This document shows, piece by piece, positions 1-8,695 of a stretch of DNA of 64,000 bases. The notes below the pieces were generated by a model. It was not told where the DNA came from. It saw nothing but the letters and a program-made list of their open reading frames with translations, and ran no database searches. This DNA comes from UBA3478 sp038134285 (lineage in GTDB: Bacteria; Bacteroidota; Bacteroidia; Flavobacteriales; Flavobacteriaceae). Location: the NCBI GenBank assembly GCA_038134285.1, contig JAYPUW010000004.1, positions 131,441 through 195,440 of the forward strand, in the 5' to 3' direction. The translations under genes and the position numbers were made by a program. Within the stretch, counting starts at the first letter, position 1, and each line of letters begins with the position of its first letter.

Positions 1-24
1 TATGTAGTAAAGAAAATGCGCTAA
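1..24 (+). CDS. 3' end of an upstream gene (partial)
   Basis: The first 24 bases read in frame 1 as YVVKKMR followed by TAA, nine bases before the mlaD-like start. This is probably the tail of a gene lying upstream of the window. In related Flavobacteriia an N-acetylmuramoyl-L-alanine amidase often precedes this mlaD-like gene, but seven residues cannot confirm that. Low confidence. Confidence 0.3.
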   Translation, partial: YVVKKMR

Positions 25-33
25 TAGTAGCTT

Positions 34-1014
34 ATGAAAAAGAAATTTACCTTGACTCTTTCAAATGAATTAAAGGCCGGAATTGTGGTGCTAGCCGGTG
101 TCTTCGCTCTAATTATGGGGTTCAGTTATTTAAAGTCAACCTCAATTTTTGGTCCTTCAAAGACCTTATTTGCTGTATATGACAACGTAGGAGGGCTTCA
201 AACTGGCACAACTGTCAGTCTAAACGGCTATGCTGTGGGAACGGTTGACGCTATCGATTTTTTATCCTCTGGTAAGTTGTTAGTTAGTTTTACTCTCTTG
301 ACAGATTATGCTTTTTCTAAGAATTCTACAGCACTGCTTTATGACACTTCGGTATTAGGAGGAAAGGGACTTCAAATTGTAGTGGTGAATGATGATGCAA
401 GACCCGTTCAATCAGGAGACACTTTACCAGCTGCTGTTGAGGTCGGTATGCTGAATAAAGTAGAGACCATCCTTGACCCCTTAGAGCAAAAGGTGAGTCA
501 GGCACTCATCGAGACAGAAATCTTGGTGAGAGGACTAAACGAGGTTTTAGATGAAGAAACTCAACGTAATTTGCGCACTACCTTAGGTCAATTAAATGAA
601 ACTTCTGTCGCATTGAATGCGGCAACCGCTTCGTTTCGAGATATTTTAAAAGAAAACGCAGCAGCAATAGATACCACATTGCAAAGCACTGCAAAGCTGT
701 CAAAAAGTCTAGCCGAGGCAACTAGCGGAATGGAGGCTGAGGCTTTGTCCACTTCAATTACAAGGCTCAACGCCTCACTTTCGGCGCTAGAATCTTTTTT
801 AAACGGCTTAAATTCAGGCGAGGGGTCTTTGGGTCAATTGACTACAGATCAAGCCTTGTATTCAATTCTAGTCTCAAACCTAGAGCAACTCGATTTGTTG
901 TTGCAAGACATGCGACTAAATCCAAAACGTTATTTGTCAGTTTCTGTTTTTGGGAAGAAACAAAAGGAGTACGTGCTGCCGACAGAGGATCCCGCTGACA
1001 CCAAAAATCAATAG
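34..1014 (+). CDS. MlaD/MCE-domain lipid-transport protein
   Basis: A 326-residue protein with one N-terminal membrane helix (about residues 14-34, with KAGIVVLAGVFALIMGFSYL) followed by an MCE domain (about 38-115, with the GLQTGTTVSLNGYAVGTV motif). A long helical, probably coiled-coil region (about 135-265) follows. MCE proteins are inner-membrane anchored, form hexameric rings in the periplasm and carry lipids between membranes as the substrate-binding part of an MlaFEDB-like ABC transporter. The ATPase and permease partners are not in this window. Five bases separate it from the iron-sulfur protein downstream, so cotranscription is possible. The family is clear; the transported lipid is not. 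Confidence 0.85.
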   Translation: MKKKFTLTLSNELKAGIVVLAGVFALIMGFSYLKSTSIFGPSKTLFAVYDNVGGLQTGTTVSLNGYAVGTVDAIDFLSSGKLLVSFTLLTDYAFSKNSTALLYDTSVLGGKGLQIVVVNDDARPVQSGDTLPAAVEVGMLNKVETILDPLEQKVSQALIETEILVRGLNEVLDEETQRNLRTTLGQLNETSVALNAATASFRDILKENAAAIDTTLQSTAKLSKSLAEATSGMEAEALSTSITRLNASLSALESFLNGLNSGEGSLGQLTTDQALYSILVSNLEQLDLLLQDMRLNPKRYLSVSVFGKKQKEYVLPTEDPADTKNQ

Positions 1015-1019
1015 ATCGA

Positions 1020-2309
1020 ATGGGACTTCAGCAATTGCTTTTCTCTGTGATTTTACTTTTGGGTATTGGCTTCTTTGCCTTTAATGTTAAGAGATTGATG
1101 CGTAGCATCTACCAAGGAAAACCTGTGGGTTATATTGACCGCAAAAAAAAGAGAACAGTAGCAATGATCCGAATGGCCTTCGGCCAACAGAAGATGCAGC
1201 GAAACATACTGGTTGGTGTATTGCATTTCGTAGTTTACTTAGGGTTTTTAATTATAAACATAGAGCTCGTAGAGATTATCATCGATGGTATATGTGGTAC
1301 TCATCGTGCACTTTCTTTTCTAGGGGGAATATACGATCTGGCTATTGCGTTATTCGAGCTTTTTGCTTTTGCAGTGATTGTGTCAGTGGTGGTTTTTTGG
1401 ATACGTCGTAACCTGATGCACATCAAAAGATTTATGAGCGCAGAACTTAAGGGTTGGCCAAAATTTGACGCGAACTTAATCTTGATCATAGAACTGGTAT
1501 TGATGTTTCTATTCCTTGGGATGAATGCTGCAGATTATGCACTTCAACTTCGAGGGGTTGCTCACTATAACCAAGCAGGTTCTTTTCCGATAAGTGGATG
1601 GATTGCACCTATTTTTAAGAGCTGGTCTGAAGCCAATGTCATTGCGTTCGAGAGGGGTATTTGGTGGGCTCACATCATGGGTATACTTGGATTTTTGAAT
1701 TACCTCTATTATTCAAAACACCTCCACATCTTGTTGGCTTTTCCGAATACGTTTTATGCTTCTTTAGAGCCGAAGGGAAAATTTGAGAATAATGCTACCG
1801 TGACTCGCGAGGTAAAATCCATGCTCGCTATGGAGGCTGCAGACCCTAATCAAGAAATTGAGCGCTTTGGAGCAAAAGATGTTTCAGATTTAACCTGGGT
1901 TCAGCTAATGAATGCCTACAGCTGCACTGAATGCGGACGTTGCACTGCAGCATGTCCGGCAAACCAAACCGGAAAACTTTTGTCACCTCGAAAAATAATG
2001 ATGGATACTCGAGATCGCGCCACCGAGATCAGTGCGTCAAAAGGAGTAACAGAAATAACTGAGAACACCTTGTTAGATCATTATATCTCTAGAGAAGAAC
2101 TATGGGCCTGCACGAGTTGCAACTCATGCGTTGAGGTCTGTCCAATTGGTATAGATCCCTTATCTATCATCATGAAAATGAGACAATACATTGTCATGGA
2201 AGAGTCAACTGCACCAGGCGATCTAAATGCGATGATGACGAATATTGCGAACAACGGTGCCCCATGGGCATTCAACGCTCAAGACCGATTAAACTGGGTG
2301 TCAGATTAA
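1020..2309 (+). CDS. Membrane-bound 4Fe-4S electron-transfer protein (HdrC/NarI-like)
   Basis: A 429-residue protein. The N-terminal half has about five to six hydrophobic helices resembling a nitrate-reductase-gamma type quinone-interacting region. The C-terminal half is a two-cluster ferredoxin domain: CTECGRCTAACPA (about residue 302) and CTSCNSCVEVCPI (about 364), each with the CxxCxxCxxxCP spacing for a [4Fe-4S] cluster. It is expected to pass electrons between a soluble partner and the menaquinone pool at the inner membrane. The next gene, 10 bases downstream, encodes the CCG-domain partner, so the two resemble an HdrCB/GlpC-type module. The electron donor is unknown; in related bacteria such proteins are often linked to ETF or lactate/glycolate oxidation. 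Confidence 0.85.
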   Translation: MGLQQLLFSVILLLGIGFFAFNVKRLMRSIYQGKPVGYIDRKKKRTVAMIRMAFGQQKMQRNILVGVLHFVVYLGFLIINIELVEIIIDGICGTHRALSFLGGIYDLAIALFELFAFAVIVSVVVFWIRRNLMHIKRFMSAELKGWPKFDANLILIIELVLMFLFLGMNAADYALQLRGVAHYNQAGSFPISGWIAPIFKSWSEANVIAFERGIWWAHIMGILGFLNYLYYSKHLHILLAFPNTFYASLEPKGKFENNATVTREVKSMLAMEAADPNQEIERFGAKDVSDLTWVQLMNAYSCTECGRCTAACPANQTGKLLSPRKIMMDTRDRATEISASKGVTEITENTLLDHYISREELWACTSCNSCVEVCPIGIDPLSIIMKMRQYIVMEESTAPGDLNAMMTNIANNGAPWAFNAQDRLNWVSD

Positions 2310-2319
2310 ATTTTGAGCA

Positions 2320-3102
2320 ATGAGTGAGTTAAAAATCAAAACAATGGCAGAATTCCTTGCCGAGGGCCAAGCCCCAGAGGTGCTTTTCTGGGTGGGTTGT
2401 GCTGGGAGTTTTGACGATAGGGCAAAAAAGGTTACAAAAGCTTTCGCCAAGTTGTTAAACAATGCCAAGGTGTCGTTTGCCGTTTTGGGTAAAGAAGAAT
2501 CGTGCACAGGAGATCCGGCGAAGAGATCCGGAAACGAGTTTTTGTATCAGATGCAAGCCATGGCAAATATTGAAATACTTAATGCCTACGAGATCAAGGC
2601 TATCGTAACCACATGCCCTCATTGTTTCAATACTTTAAAAAACGAATATCCATCGCTTGGAGGACAATATGAGGTGCTGCATCATACTCAATTTCTCAAG
2701 CAGCTTATTGAAAATGGACGTTTGAGTGTTTCCGGTGGATCTTTTAAAGGTAAGCGCATCACCTACCACGACCCTTGTTACCTCGGTCGTGCCAATGAAA
2801 TTTACGAAGCTCCAAGAGCCTTGATTGCTAAACTAGACGCTGAATTAGTTGAAATGAAGCGTTGTAAACGCGATGGGTTGTGCTGTGGAGCTGGAGGCGC
2901 ACAGATGTTTAAAGAACCTGAAAAAGGAAACAAAGACATTAATATCGAGCGCTCAGCTGAAGCACTAGAAACAAAGGCAGATATTGTGGCAGCGGCCTGT
3001 CCGTTTTGCAATACGATGATGAATGACGGAATTACCCAACATAATGGATCTTCAGTCGTTAAAGACGTAGCTCAATTGATTGCTGAAGCAAAAGACCTCT
3101 AA
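2320..3102 (+). CDS. CCG-domain (Fe-S)-binding protein, HdrB/LutA-like
   Basis: A 260-residue soluble protein with two cysteine-rich repeats. The first runs from VGCAGSFDD through SCTG to CPHC; the second from DPCYLGR through LCCGAGG to CPFC. The second keeps the full C-CCG-CxxC pattern, while the first has SCTG where CCG is usual. Such domains bind unusual 4Fe-4S clusters and act with membrane HdrC/GlpC-type proteins, and the gene directly upstream supplies exactly that partner. It ends 4 bases before the ATG of the next gene, so the three are very likely one transcript. Exact redox substrate unknown. Confidence 0.85.
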   Translation: MSELKIKTMAEFLAEGQAPEVLFWVGCAGSFDDRAKKVTKAFAKLLNNAKVSFAVLGKEESCTGDPAKRSGNEFLYQMQAMANIEILNAYEIKAIVTTCPHCFNTLKNEYPSLGGQYEVLHHTQFLKQLIENGRLSVSGGSFKGKRITYHDPCYLGRANEIYEAPRALIAKLDAELVEMKRCKRDGLCCGAGGAQMFKEPEKGNKDINIERSAEALETKADIVAAACPFCNTMMNDGITQHNGSSVVKDVAQLIAEAKDL

Positions 3103-3106
3103 AGTT

Positions 3107-3589
3107 ATGTATGTACCCTTTGAAGAGTTGGCAGAAGATGCCAGAATCTGGATCTATCCGTCTGATACGTCTTTTAAAGAAGAGGATGTAGAACGTCTAG
3201 AACTACGATTGAAAGATTTCGTTAATCAGTGGACGGTGCATAACAAATGCTTAAAAGCATCATTCACAATTCCTTACAGGAGATTTATCGTACTGGCGGT
3301 GGATACCTCATTCAATCAGGTTTCTGGCTGTTCTATCGACAGTTCGGTTCGATTTGTTCAAGAACTGGAGCAAGAATTTTCAAAGGTGCTTTTAGACAAG
3401 ATGAATGTCACCTTTAAGCAAGGGGAATATTTGGTTCACAAGGATCTCAAAGATTTTAAGGCACTTGTGAAGAGTAAATCCGTAAGTCCAGAAACCATTG
3501 TTTTTAATAATTTGATTACCACAAAATCAGAATTGGATTCCCATTGGGAGGTGCCCGCTAAAGAAAGCTGGCATCAACGTTATTTTTAA
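3107..3589 (+). CDS. Conserved Bacteroidota protein of unknown function
   Basis: A 160-residue soluble protein starting MYVPFEELAEDARIWIY. An upstream in-frame TTG at 3080 lies inside the preceding gene; ATG 3107, four bases after that gene's stop, fits family members better. Homologues in Flavobacteriia carry the same GCSIDSSVRFVQELE and ESWH..Y/F C-terminal signatures and are often labelled 'ABC transporter ATPase' in databases. No Walker A, Walker B or LSGG motif is present, so that label is not supported. It sits between the iron-sulfur pair and the GH3 fusion and has no recognisable catalytic motif beyond the conserved Cys/Asp segment. Function unknown. Confidence 0.8.
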   Translation: MYVPFEELAEDARIWIYPSDTSFKEEDVERLELRLKDFVNQWTVHNKCLKASFTIPYRRFIVLAVDTSFNQVSGCSIDSSVRFVQELEQEFSKVLLDKMNVTFKQGEYLVHKDLKDFKALVKSKSVSPETIVFNNLITTKSELDSHWEVPAKESWHQRYF

Positions 3590-3590
3590 T

Positions 3591-6494
3591 ATGAGAACTA
3601 TTCTAATAAGTTTTTGGCTACTCGTTTCGAGTGCGGCCATCTCTCAACAAAAACTCAAAGATCCCCTTCAGGCAGCCGATGCTAAAGGGCAAATAGAATG
3701 GGTAAACGCGACGTACGAATCTCTAAGTTTAGAGGAGCGTATTGGTCAATTGATATTTGTTTTCACTGATTCAAAAGGAAACCCAACTGAAAAGGAGAAA
3801 ATTAGTGCAATGATCGAGGATTACGCCATCGGAGGTCTTTTGTTCTCAGTAGGTGATCCGCTTACACAGCTTCAACTTACGAATCATTACCAAGCCCTTT
3901 CACCCACCAAATTAATGATTACTATGGATGCTGAATGGGGGCTTTCGATGCGGTTGAAGGATGCCTTTTCGTTTCCTTATAATATGACTTTGGGAGCTGT
4001 CGAAGACGAACAACTTGTTTATAGAGTAGGAGAGCGCCTAGGCGCTCATTCTAGGCGTGTTGGAGTGCATATGAATTATGCCCCGGTGGCAGATATTAAT
4101 AGCGACCCAAGAAACCCTATTATTGGTAATCGTTCTTTCGGAAGTGATTCAGATCGCGTTGGGCGTTTGGCGGTGGCCTTGGCTAGGGGGTTACAAAGTC
4201 AAGGAGTTTTGGGTTCTGCCAAGCATTTTCCGGGACATGGAGATACAGCCACAGATTCTCACGTAAACTTGCCTGTTATTGAAGCCGACTACAAGCGCTT
4301 GCAAAATGAAGAACTGGTTCCTTTTAAGGCGCTTATAAACGAAGGTATTGCTTCTGTTATGGTGGCTCATATTGCCTTAGAGGCTATCACTGGAGATCTA
4401 CAGACTCCGGCATCGCTCTCTCCAAATGTTACTACAGGACTCCTTCAAGAAGATCTAGGATATAATGGACTTGTAATCACAGACGCCCTCAACATGAAGG
4501 GAGTGAGTAAATATATTGACCCTGATCATGTCGCCTTTGAAGCCTTTAAGGCAGGAGCAGATATCCTTTTGTATCCAGAAGATGTTGCTGCTTCGATAGC
4601 CGTATTAAAAGAGGCCTATCAGCGTGGCATTCTTCTCGAAGAGCGATTAGCGCATTCTGTCAAGAAAATTCTAAAGGCCAAATATCTAGTTGGGCTGCAT
4701 CAATTTGAGCCTTTAAAAGAAGCACATTTATTTGAAGATTTGAACGCCTTAGAAGACCAGATGTTAAGTGAAGAACTCTTTGAGGCTGCCATTACTACTG
4801 TTCAAAACAAAAACGAACTCTTGCCTTTATCACCAAGCCGTAGCTATGGATTTTTAGCTATAGGTGAGCAGGCAAATAAAGCGGATGTTTTTCTTGAAAC
4901 CCTTCAGAGGTATGCACAGGTTAAAGCATTAGAAGCTGATACTTCATATGCTGACTCGGCCTATGATGCCATAATTGTAGGTCATTTCGGAAATACCGAA
5001 ACGCCATGGAAAAATAGTAAGCTTAGCCCTGAGTTGTGGAATAAGGTTTATGCACTATCCGCTAAGAAAACTCCTGTAGTCTTAGTCCATTTTGGCACTC
5101 CCTATACCTTACTTGACACCCAATGGGAGCAAGCTCCTAAATCCATAGTAATAGCTTATCAAAATGTAGAAGAGGCTCAAAGATCGGCTGCGCAAGTGTT
5201 GTTTGGTGCTTTGCCGAGTATAGGAACACTTCCTGTTCAGATTTTGAAATATGGGAAACCTCTTGAATCGATCCGAATGAATGACCTTCCGTTACTGAGT
5301 TATTCAGAGATTCCTGAAAGAGAAGGCTTGTCTTCGGAACAACTTAAACGTGTTGATGCCTTACTGGATACAATAGTTTCTCACGGAATGAGTCCTGGGG
5401 GTCAGCTGGTCGTTGCGCGAAATGCAAAGGTCATCTACGAACGCAATTTCGGATTTCATACCTATCAAAAGCAACAGCCTGTTCGATGGAATTCTATTTA
5501 TGATGTTGCTTCAGTGACCAAAATTGCGGCAACGCTTCCATTATTTATGCATAAGACTGAGGTTGGAGAAGTCTCATTGTCAGATCGCTTTAAGGATTGG
5601 TTCGATGAATTGAAAGATAAGCCGATCGGAGAGGTCAACCTCATTGCTGCCCTTTCACACAATGCACGACTCCCTGCCTGGATTCCTTTTTACAAAGAAA
5701 CTCTTGACGATCAGGCACAGCCACTTCAGACCTTATACGCACAGACTTTTTCTGAGGAGTACCCGACCCAAGTGGCGGATTCGCTATTTCTAATCAAAGA
5801 TTACCAAAAAAAGATTTTTGATACCATTTTCAACGTTGGCTTAGAATCAAAACAATACCGTTACAGCGATTTGCCTTATTACATTATAGCACGTTACCTT
5901 AACAAGGAGTCTGATCCTTTTGAACAGCAGATCGAACGCTTTTTGTACAAGCCTCTAGGGGCAACAATGACGGGCTACCATCCGCTTCAGCGATTTGATA
6001 AGAAGGTAATTGTGCCTAGTGAAATCGATAGGTATTTCAGACAAGACACTATTCAGGGCTTTGTACATGATATGGGAGCTGCTATGCTAGGCGGAGTTAG
6101 CGGGCACGCTGGTCTATTTAGTAATGCCAATGATATCACTAAGATCATGCAGATGTTCTTGCAGGGAGGGGTCTATGGAAGTAAGCGCTTTTTGAGAATA
6201 GAGACTATTCGTCGCTTCAATACCTGTTATTACTGCAATAGCGATAACAGAAGGGGAGTAGGATTCGACAAACCACAATTAGAAGGTAGGGGATCTACCT
6301 GCGGATGTATTTCACACCAATCTTTTGGACATTTAGGATTTACCGGAATCTATGCCTGGACCGATCCAGAAACTCAAATCACCATGGTATTCCTATCGAA
6401 CAGAACATATCCGACTATGGAGAATAATTTGCTAGGTAAAACCGATATGCGCACTAGAATTCAGAAGGCGATATTTGATTCAAGGCTCTACTAG
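3591..6494 (+). CDS. Secreted GH3 N-acetylglucosaminidase fused to a beta-lactamase-class serine hydrolase
   Basis: A 967-residue exported protein (signal peptide about residues 1-18, ending AAISQQ). Residues about 45-365 are a glycoside hydrolase family 3 domain of NagZ type: K211-H212 in AKHFPGHGDT and the probable nucleophile D298 in ITDALNMKG. After a linker domain, residues about 585-960 form a class C beta-lactamase/PBP-like domain with S641-V-T-K644 as the SxxK motif and a YSD element near residue 765. NagZ-type enzymes remove beta-GlcNAc from muropeptides, and the second domain could be an esterase, peptidase or transpeptidase acting on the same cell-wall material. The fusion is known in Bacteroidota. 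The start is one base after the previous stop. Confidence 0.9.
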   Translation: MRTILISFWLLVSSAAISQQKLKDPLQAADAKGQIEWVNATYESLSLEERIGQLIFVFTDSKGNPTEKEKISAMIEDYAIGGLLFSVGDPLTQLQLTNHYQALSPTKLMITMDAEWGLSMRLKDAFSFPYNMTLGAVEDEQLVYRVGERLGAHSRRVGVHMNYAPVADINSDPRNPIIGNRSFGSDSDRVGRLAVALARGLQSQGVLGSAKHFPGHGDTATDSHVNLPVIEADYKRLQNEELVPFKALINEGIASVMVAHIALEAITGDLQTPASLSPNVTTGLLQEDLGYNGLVITDALNMKGVSKYIDPDHVAFEAFKAGADILLYPEDVAASIAVLKEAYQRGILLEERLAHSVKKILKAKYLVGLHQFEPLKEAHLFEDLNALEDQMLSEELFEAAITTVQNKNELLPLSPSRSYGFLAIGEQANKADVFLETLQRYAQVKALEADTSYADSAYDAIIVGHFGNTETPWKNSKLSPELWNKVYALSAKKTPVVLVHFGTPYTLLDTQWEQAPKSIVIAYQNVEEAQRSAAQVLFGALPSIGTLPVQILKYGKPLESIRMNDLPLLSYSEIPEREGLSSEQLKRVDALLDTIVSHGMSPGGQLVVARNAKVIYERNFGFHTYQKQQPVRWNSIYDVASVTKIAATLPLFMHKTEVGEVSLSDRFKDWFDELKDKPIGEVNLIAALSHNARLPAWIPFYKETLDDQAQPLQTLYAQTFSEEYPTQVADSLFLIKDYQKKIFDTIFNVGLESKQYRYSDLPYYIIARYLNKESDPFEQQIERFLYKPLGATMTGYHPLQRFDKKVIVPSEIDRYFRQDTIQGFVHDMGAAMLGGVSGHAGLFSNANDITKIMQMFLQGGVYGSKRFLRIETIRRFNTCYYCNSDNRRGVGFDKPQLEGRGSTCGCISHQSFGHLGFTGIYAWTDPETQITMVFLSNRTYPTMENNLLGKTDMRTRIQKAIFDSRLY

Positions 6495-6507
6495 GAGTTG
6501 GAAATAG

Positions 6508-6515
6508 TATCTTTG
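6508..6515 (+). promoter_or_regulatory. -7 promoter element for bshA
   Basis: TATCTTTG, an exact match to the Bacteroidota -7 consensus TAnnTTTG, 17 bases before the bshA ATG. No convincing -33 TTG at 19-21 bases upstream. It gives bshA its own promoter after the GH3 fusion gene. Confidence 0.55.
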
Positions 6516-6532
6516 CCTAAAATGTTCCACTA

Positions 6533-7678
6533 ATGAAAATTGCTATTGTATGTTATCCCACCTTTGGTGGTAGTGGTGTCGTAGCGACAGAGTTAGGAAT
6601 GGCACTAGCCAAGGTGGGACATGAGATTCATTTTATCACTTTTAGCCAGCCGGTTCGCTTGGCTTTACTTGAAAAGAATATTTTTTACCACGAAGTTGAT
6701 GTACCTGAGTATCCATTATTCAAGCATCAACCGTACGATCTAGCCTTATCAAGTAAGCTCGTTGACACTATTAAGGCCTATGGTATAGAACTCTTACATG
6801 TTCATTACGCCATCCCACATGCTTACGCTGGGTATATGGCCAAGAAAATGCTAAAAGAAGAGGGTATCTTTATCCCGATGATTACCACGTTACACGGAAC
6901 GGATATTACCCTTGTTGGCAGCCATCCCTTCTATCGTACGGCTGTTACCTTTAGTATCAATAAATCTGATCGTGTTACCGCCGTATCTGAGAGCCTTAAA
7001 CAAACCACCTTAGATATGTTTGATATTCATCGTGAGATAGAAGTTGTTCCGAACTTTATAGATGTGCAAAGGTTTGAAGAGCGCGCAGCTGAGTCTTGTG
7101 ATCGTTCATTAATGGCCTTGCAGTCAGAGACGATTTTTACACACGTCAGTAATTTTAGAGCAGTAAAAAGAGTTGAAGATGTTGTTGAGATTTTTGCTCG
7201 AGTAAATGCAAAGCATCCTTCGGTGTTGATCATGGTCGGAGAAGGCCCTGAGCGCATCAAGGCAGAACGTTTGGCTAAAGAACGTGGAGTATACACTAAG
7301 GTAAAATTCTTAGGAAATAGCGTAGAAATCGACAGGGTGCTCTGTATGACCGACATTTTCTTGTTACCCTCATCAGAAGAAAGTTTTGGTTTGGCTGCTT
7401 TAGAGGCTATGGCCAATAAAACGGCAGTTATTTCATCCAATGCGGGTGGACTTCCCGAGGTGAATATACACGGTGAAACCGGTTATGTGTGTAATGTTGG
7501 AGACGTAGACGCTATGAGCCGCTATGCCTTAGAGTTGATAGAGGATAAGGATAAATTGCTTCAATTCAAAAAGAATGCATTGAATGCCGCCAAGCGCTTT
7601 GACCTACCGGCAATCGTTCCGCTATACGAGCATCTGTACGCAAGTGCTTACGCCTCTCGCCACAAAAATCAAGATTAA
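6533..7678 (+). CDS. bshA: BshA, N-acetyl-alpha-D-glucosaminyl L-malate synthase
   Basis: A 381-residue GT4-family glycosyltransferase with the BshA N-terminus (MKIAIVCYPTFGGSGVVATELG). It has the donor-binding C-terminal Rossmann half with the SSEESFGLAALEAMA motif (ExxxxxxxxxE of GT4 enzymes), and ends in a typical helix. It joins UDP-GlcNAc to L-malate, the first step of bacillithiol synthesis. The deacetylase of the second step (bshB1) is also in this window, about 25 kb downstream. bshC was not seen. Its stop is one base from the stop of the convergent epimerase gene, so there is no room for a separate terminator. Confidence 0.95.
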   Translation: MKIAIVCYPTFGGSGVVATELGMALAKVGHEIHFITFSQPVRLALLEKNIFYHEVDVPEYPLFKHQPYDLALSSKLVDTIKAYGIELLHVHYAIPHAYAGYMAKKMLKEEGIFIPMITTLHGTDITLVGSHPFYRTAVTFSINKSDRVTAVSESLKQTTLDMFDIHREIEVVPNFIDVQRFEERAAESCDRSLMALQSETIFTHVSNFRAVKRVEDVVEIFARVNAKHPSVLIMVGEGPERIKAERLAKERGVYTKVKFLGNSVEIDRVLCMTDIFLLPSSEESFGLAALEAMANKTAVISSNAGGLPEVNIHGETGYVCNVGDVDAMSRYALELIEDKDKLLQFKKNALNAAKRFDLPAIVPLYEHLYASAYASRHKNQD

Positions 7679-7679
7679 A

Positions 7680-8693
7680 TTAACCGATTCGGTACTCTAA
7701 ATACCATTTGGAAAACCGCTTCAAGCCTTCGTCTATAGATGTATTTGGGGAGTATCCATAGTCATGCTCGAGAGCACTTACATCAGCATAAGTTTGACTG
7801 ACATCACCGGGCTGCATGGGCAAGTACTCTTTAACCGCTGATTTACCCAAATGCTGTTCTAAGGTCGAGATGAAATCCATCAAAGTCTCAGTCTTGTTAT
7901 TCCCTATGTTGTATATTTTGTAAGTATCTCTTTTATCAATTTGCTGTTCAATAATGCGCTGAACACCTTCAACGATGTCATCGATATAGGTGAAATCTCG
8001 TCGCATTTCACCTTCGTTGAATACTTTAATAGGCTCACCTTTTAAGATCGCCTTAGTAAAGAGGTAGTAAGCCATATCAGGTCTGCCCCAAGGTCCATAA
8101 ACCGTAAAAAAGCGTAAGCCAGTGGTATTGATTGCGTACAAATGACTGTAGGTGTGCGCCATGAGCTCATTCGCTTTCTTTGTAGCCGCGTATAGGCTGA
8201 TAGGATGATCTACTCGTTGGTCTACCTTAAAAGGAACCTCTTTGGTCTCTCCATAAACGCTAGAACTACTAGCATAGATAAAATGATCAACCTTTTGGTG
8301 GCGTACCGCCTCTAATAGGTTGCCAAAGGCTACCAAATTACTCTGTATATACACACTAGGGTTTTCAATGCTGTAGCGAACTCCTGCCTGAGCGGCTAAG
8401 TGACACACTTTGTCAAAGGTAGTACGATTAAATAGCTTTTCTACAGCCGTATTGTAAGCTAGATCTGCCTTTATAAAGCTGAAATTCGGATAAAGCTCAG
8501 AGCTACATTCTAATCCGTCAATTGAGGCATCTACTTTAGAAACTCCAAGGTCTTTCAGACGCGCATATTTCAAGTCAACTGAATAATAGTCGTTTATCGA
8601 ATCAACCCCTATTACGCGATGGTTGGCCTTGAGAAGACTCTTGCTTAAATGATATCCAATAAAACCTGCAGCACCTGTAACTAATATAGTCAT
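7680..8693 (-). CDS. NAD-dependent epimerase, probably UDP-glucuronate 4-epimerase
   Basis: A 337-residue extended SDR protein with the Rossmann motif GAAGFIG at residues 7-13. The catalytic YAATK (Tyr/Lys) follows a Ser-rich YASSSSVYG element, and the sugar-binding RFFTVYGPWGRPDMA segment is typical of UDP-glucuronate/UDP-galacturonate epimerases (LpsL/CapI type). It would convert UDP-glucuronate to UDP-galacturonate for surface polysaccharide. The upstream gene, two bases away, makes UDP-glucuronate, which strongly supports the substrate. UDP-glucose 4-epimerase activity is the main alternative. Convergent with bshA. Confidence 0.85.
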   Translation of the reverse strand: MTILVTGAAGFIGYHLSKSLLKANHRVIGVDSINDYYSVDLKYARLKDLGVSKVDASIDGLECSSELYPNFSFIKADLAYNTAVEKLFNRTTFDKVCHLAAQAGVRYSIENPSVYIQSNLVAFGNLLEAVRHQKVDHFIYASSSSVYGETKEVPFKVDQRVDHPISLYAATKKANELMAHTYSHLYAINTTGLRFFTVYGPWGRPDMAYYLFTKAILKGEPIKVFNEGEMRRDFTYIDDIVEGVQRIIEQQIDKRDTYKIYNIGNNKTETLMDFISTLEQHLGKSAVKEYLPMQPGDVSQTYADVSALEHDYGYSPNTSIDEGLKRFSKWYLEYRIG

Positions 8694-8695
8694 CG

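Noticed and set aside
3107..3589. 'ABC transporter ATPase' name often given to this protein family
   Set aside because: No Walker A, Walker B or signature motif in the 160 residues; kept as unknown function.
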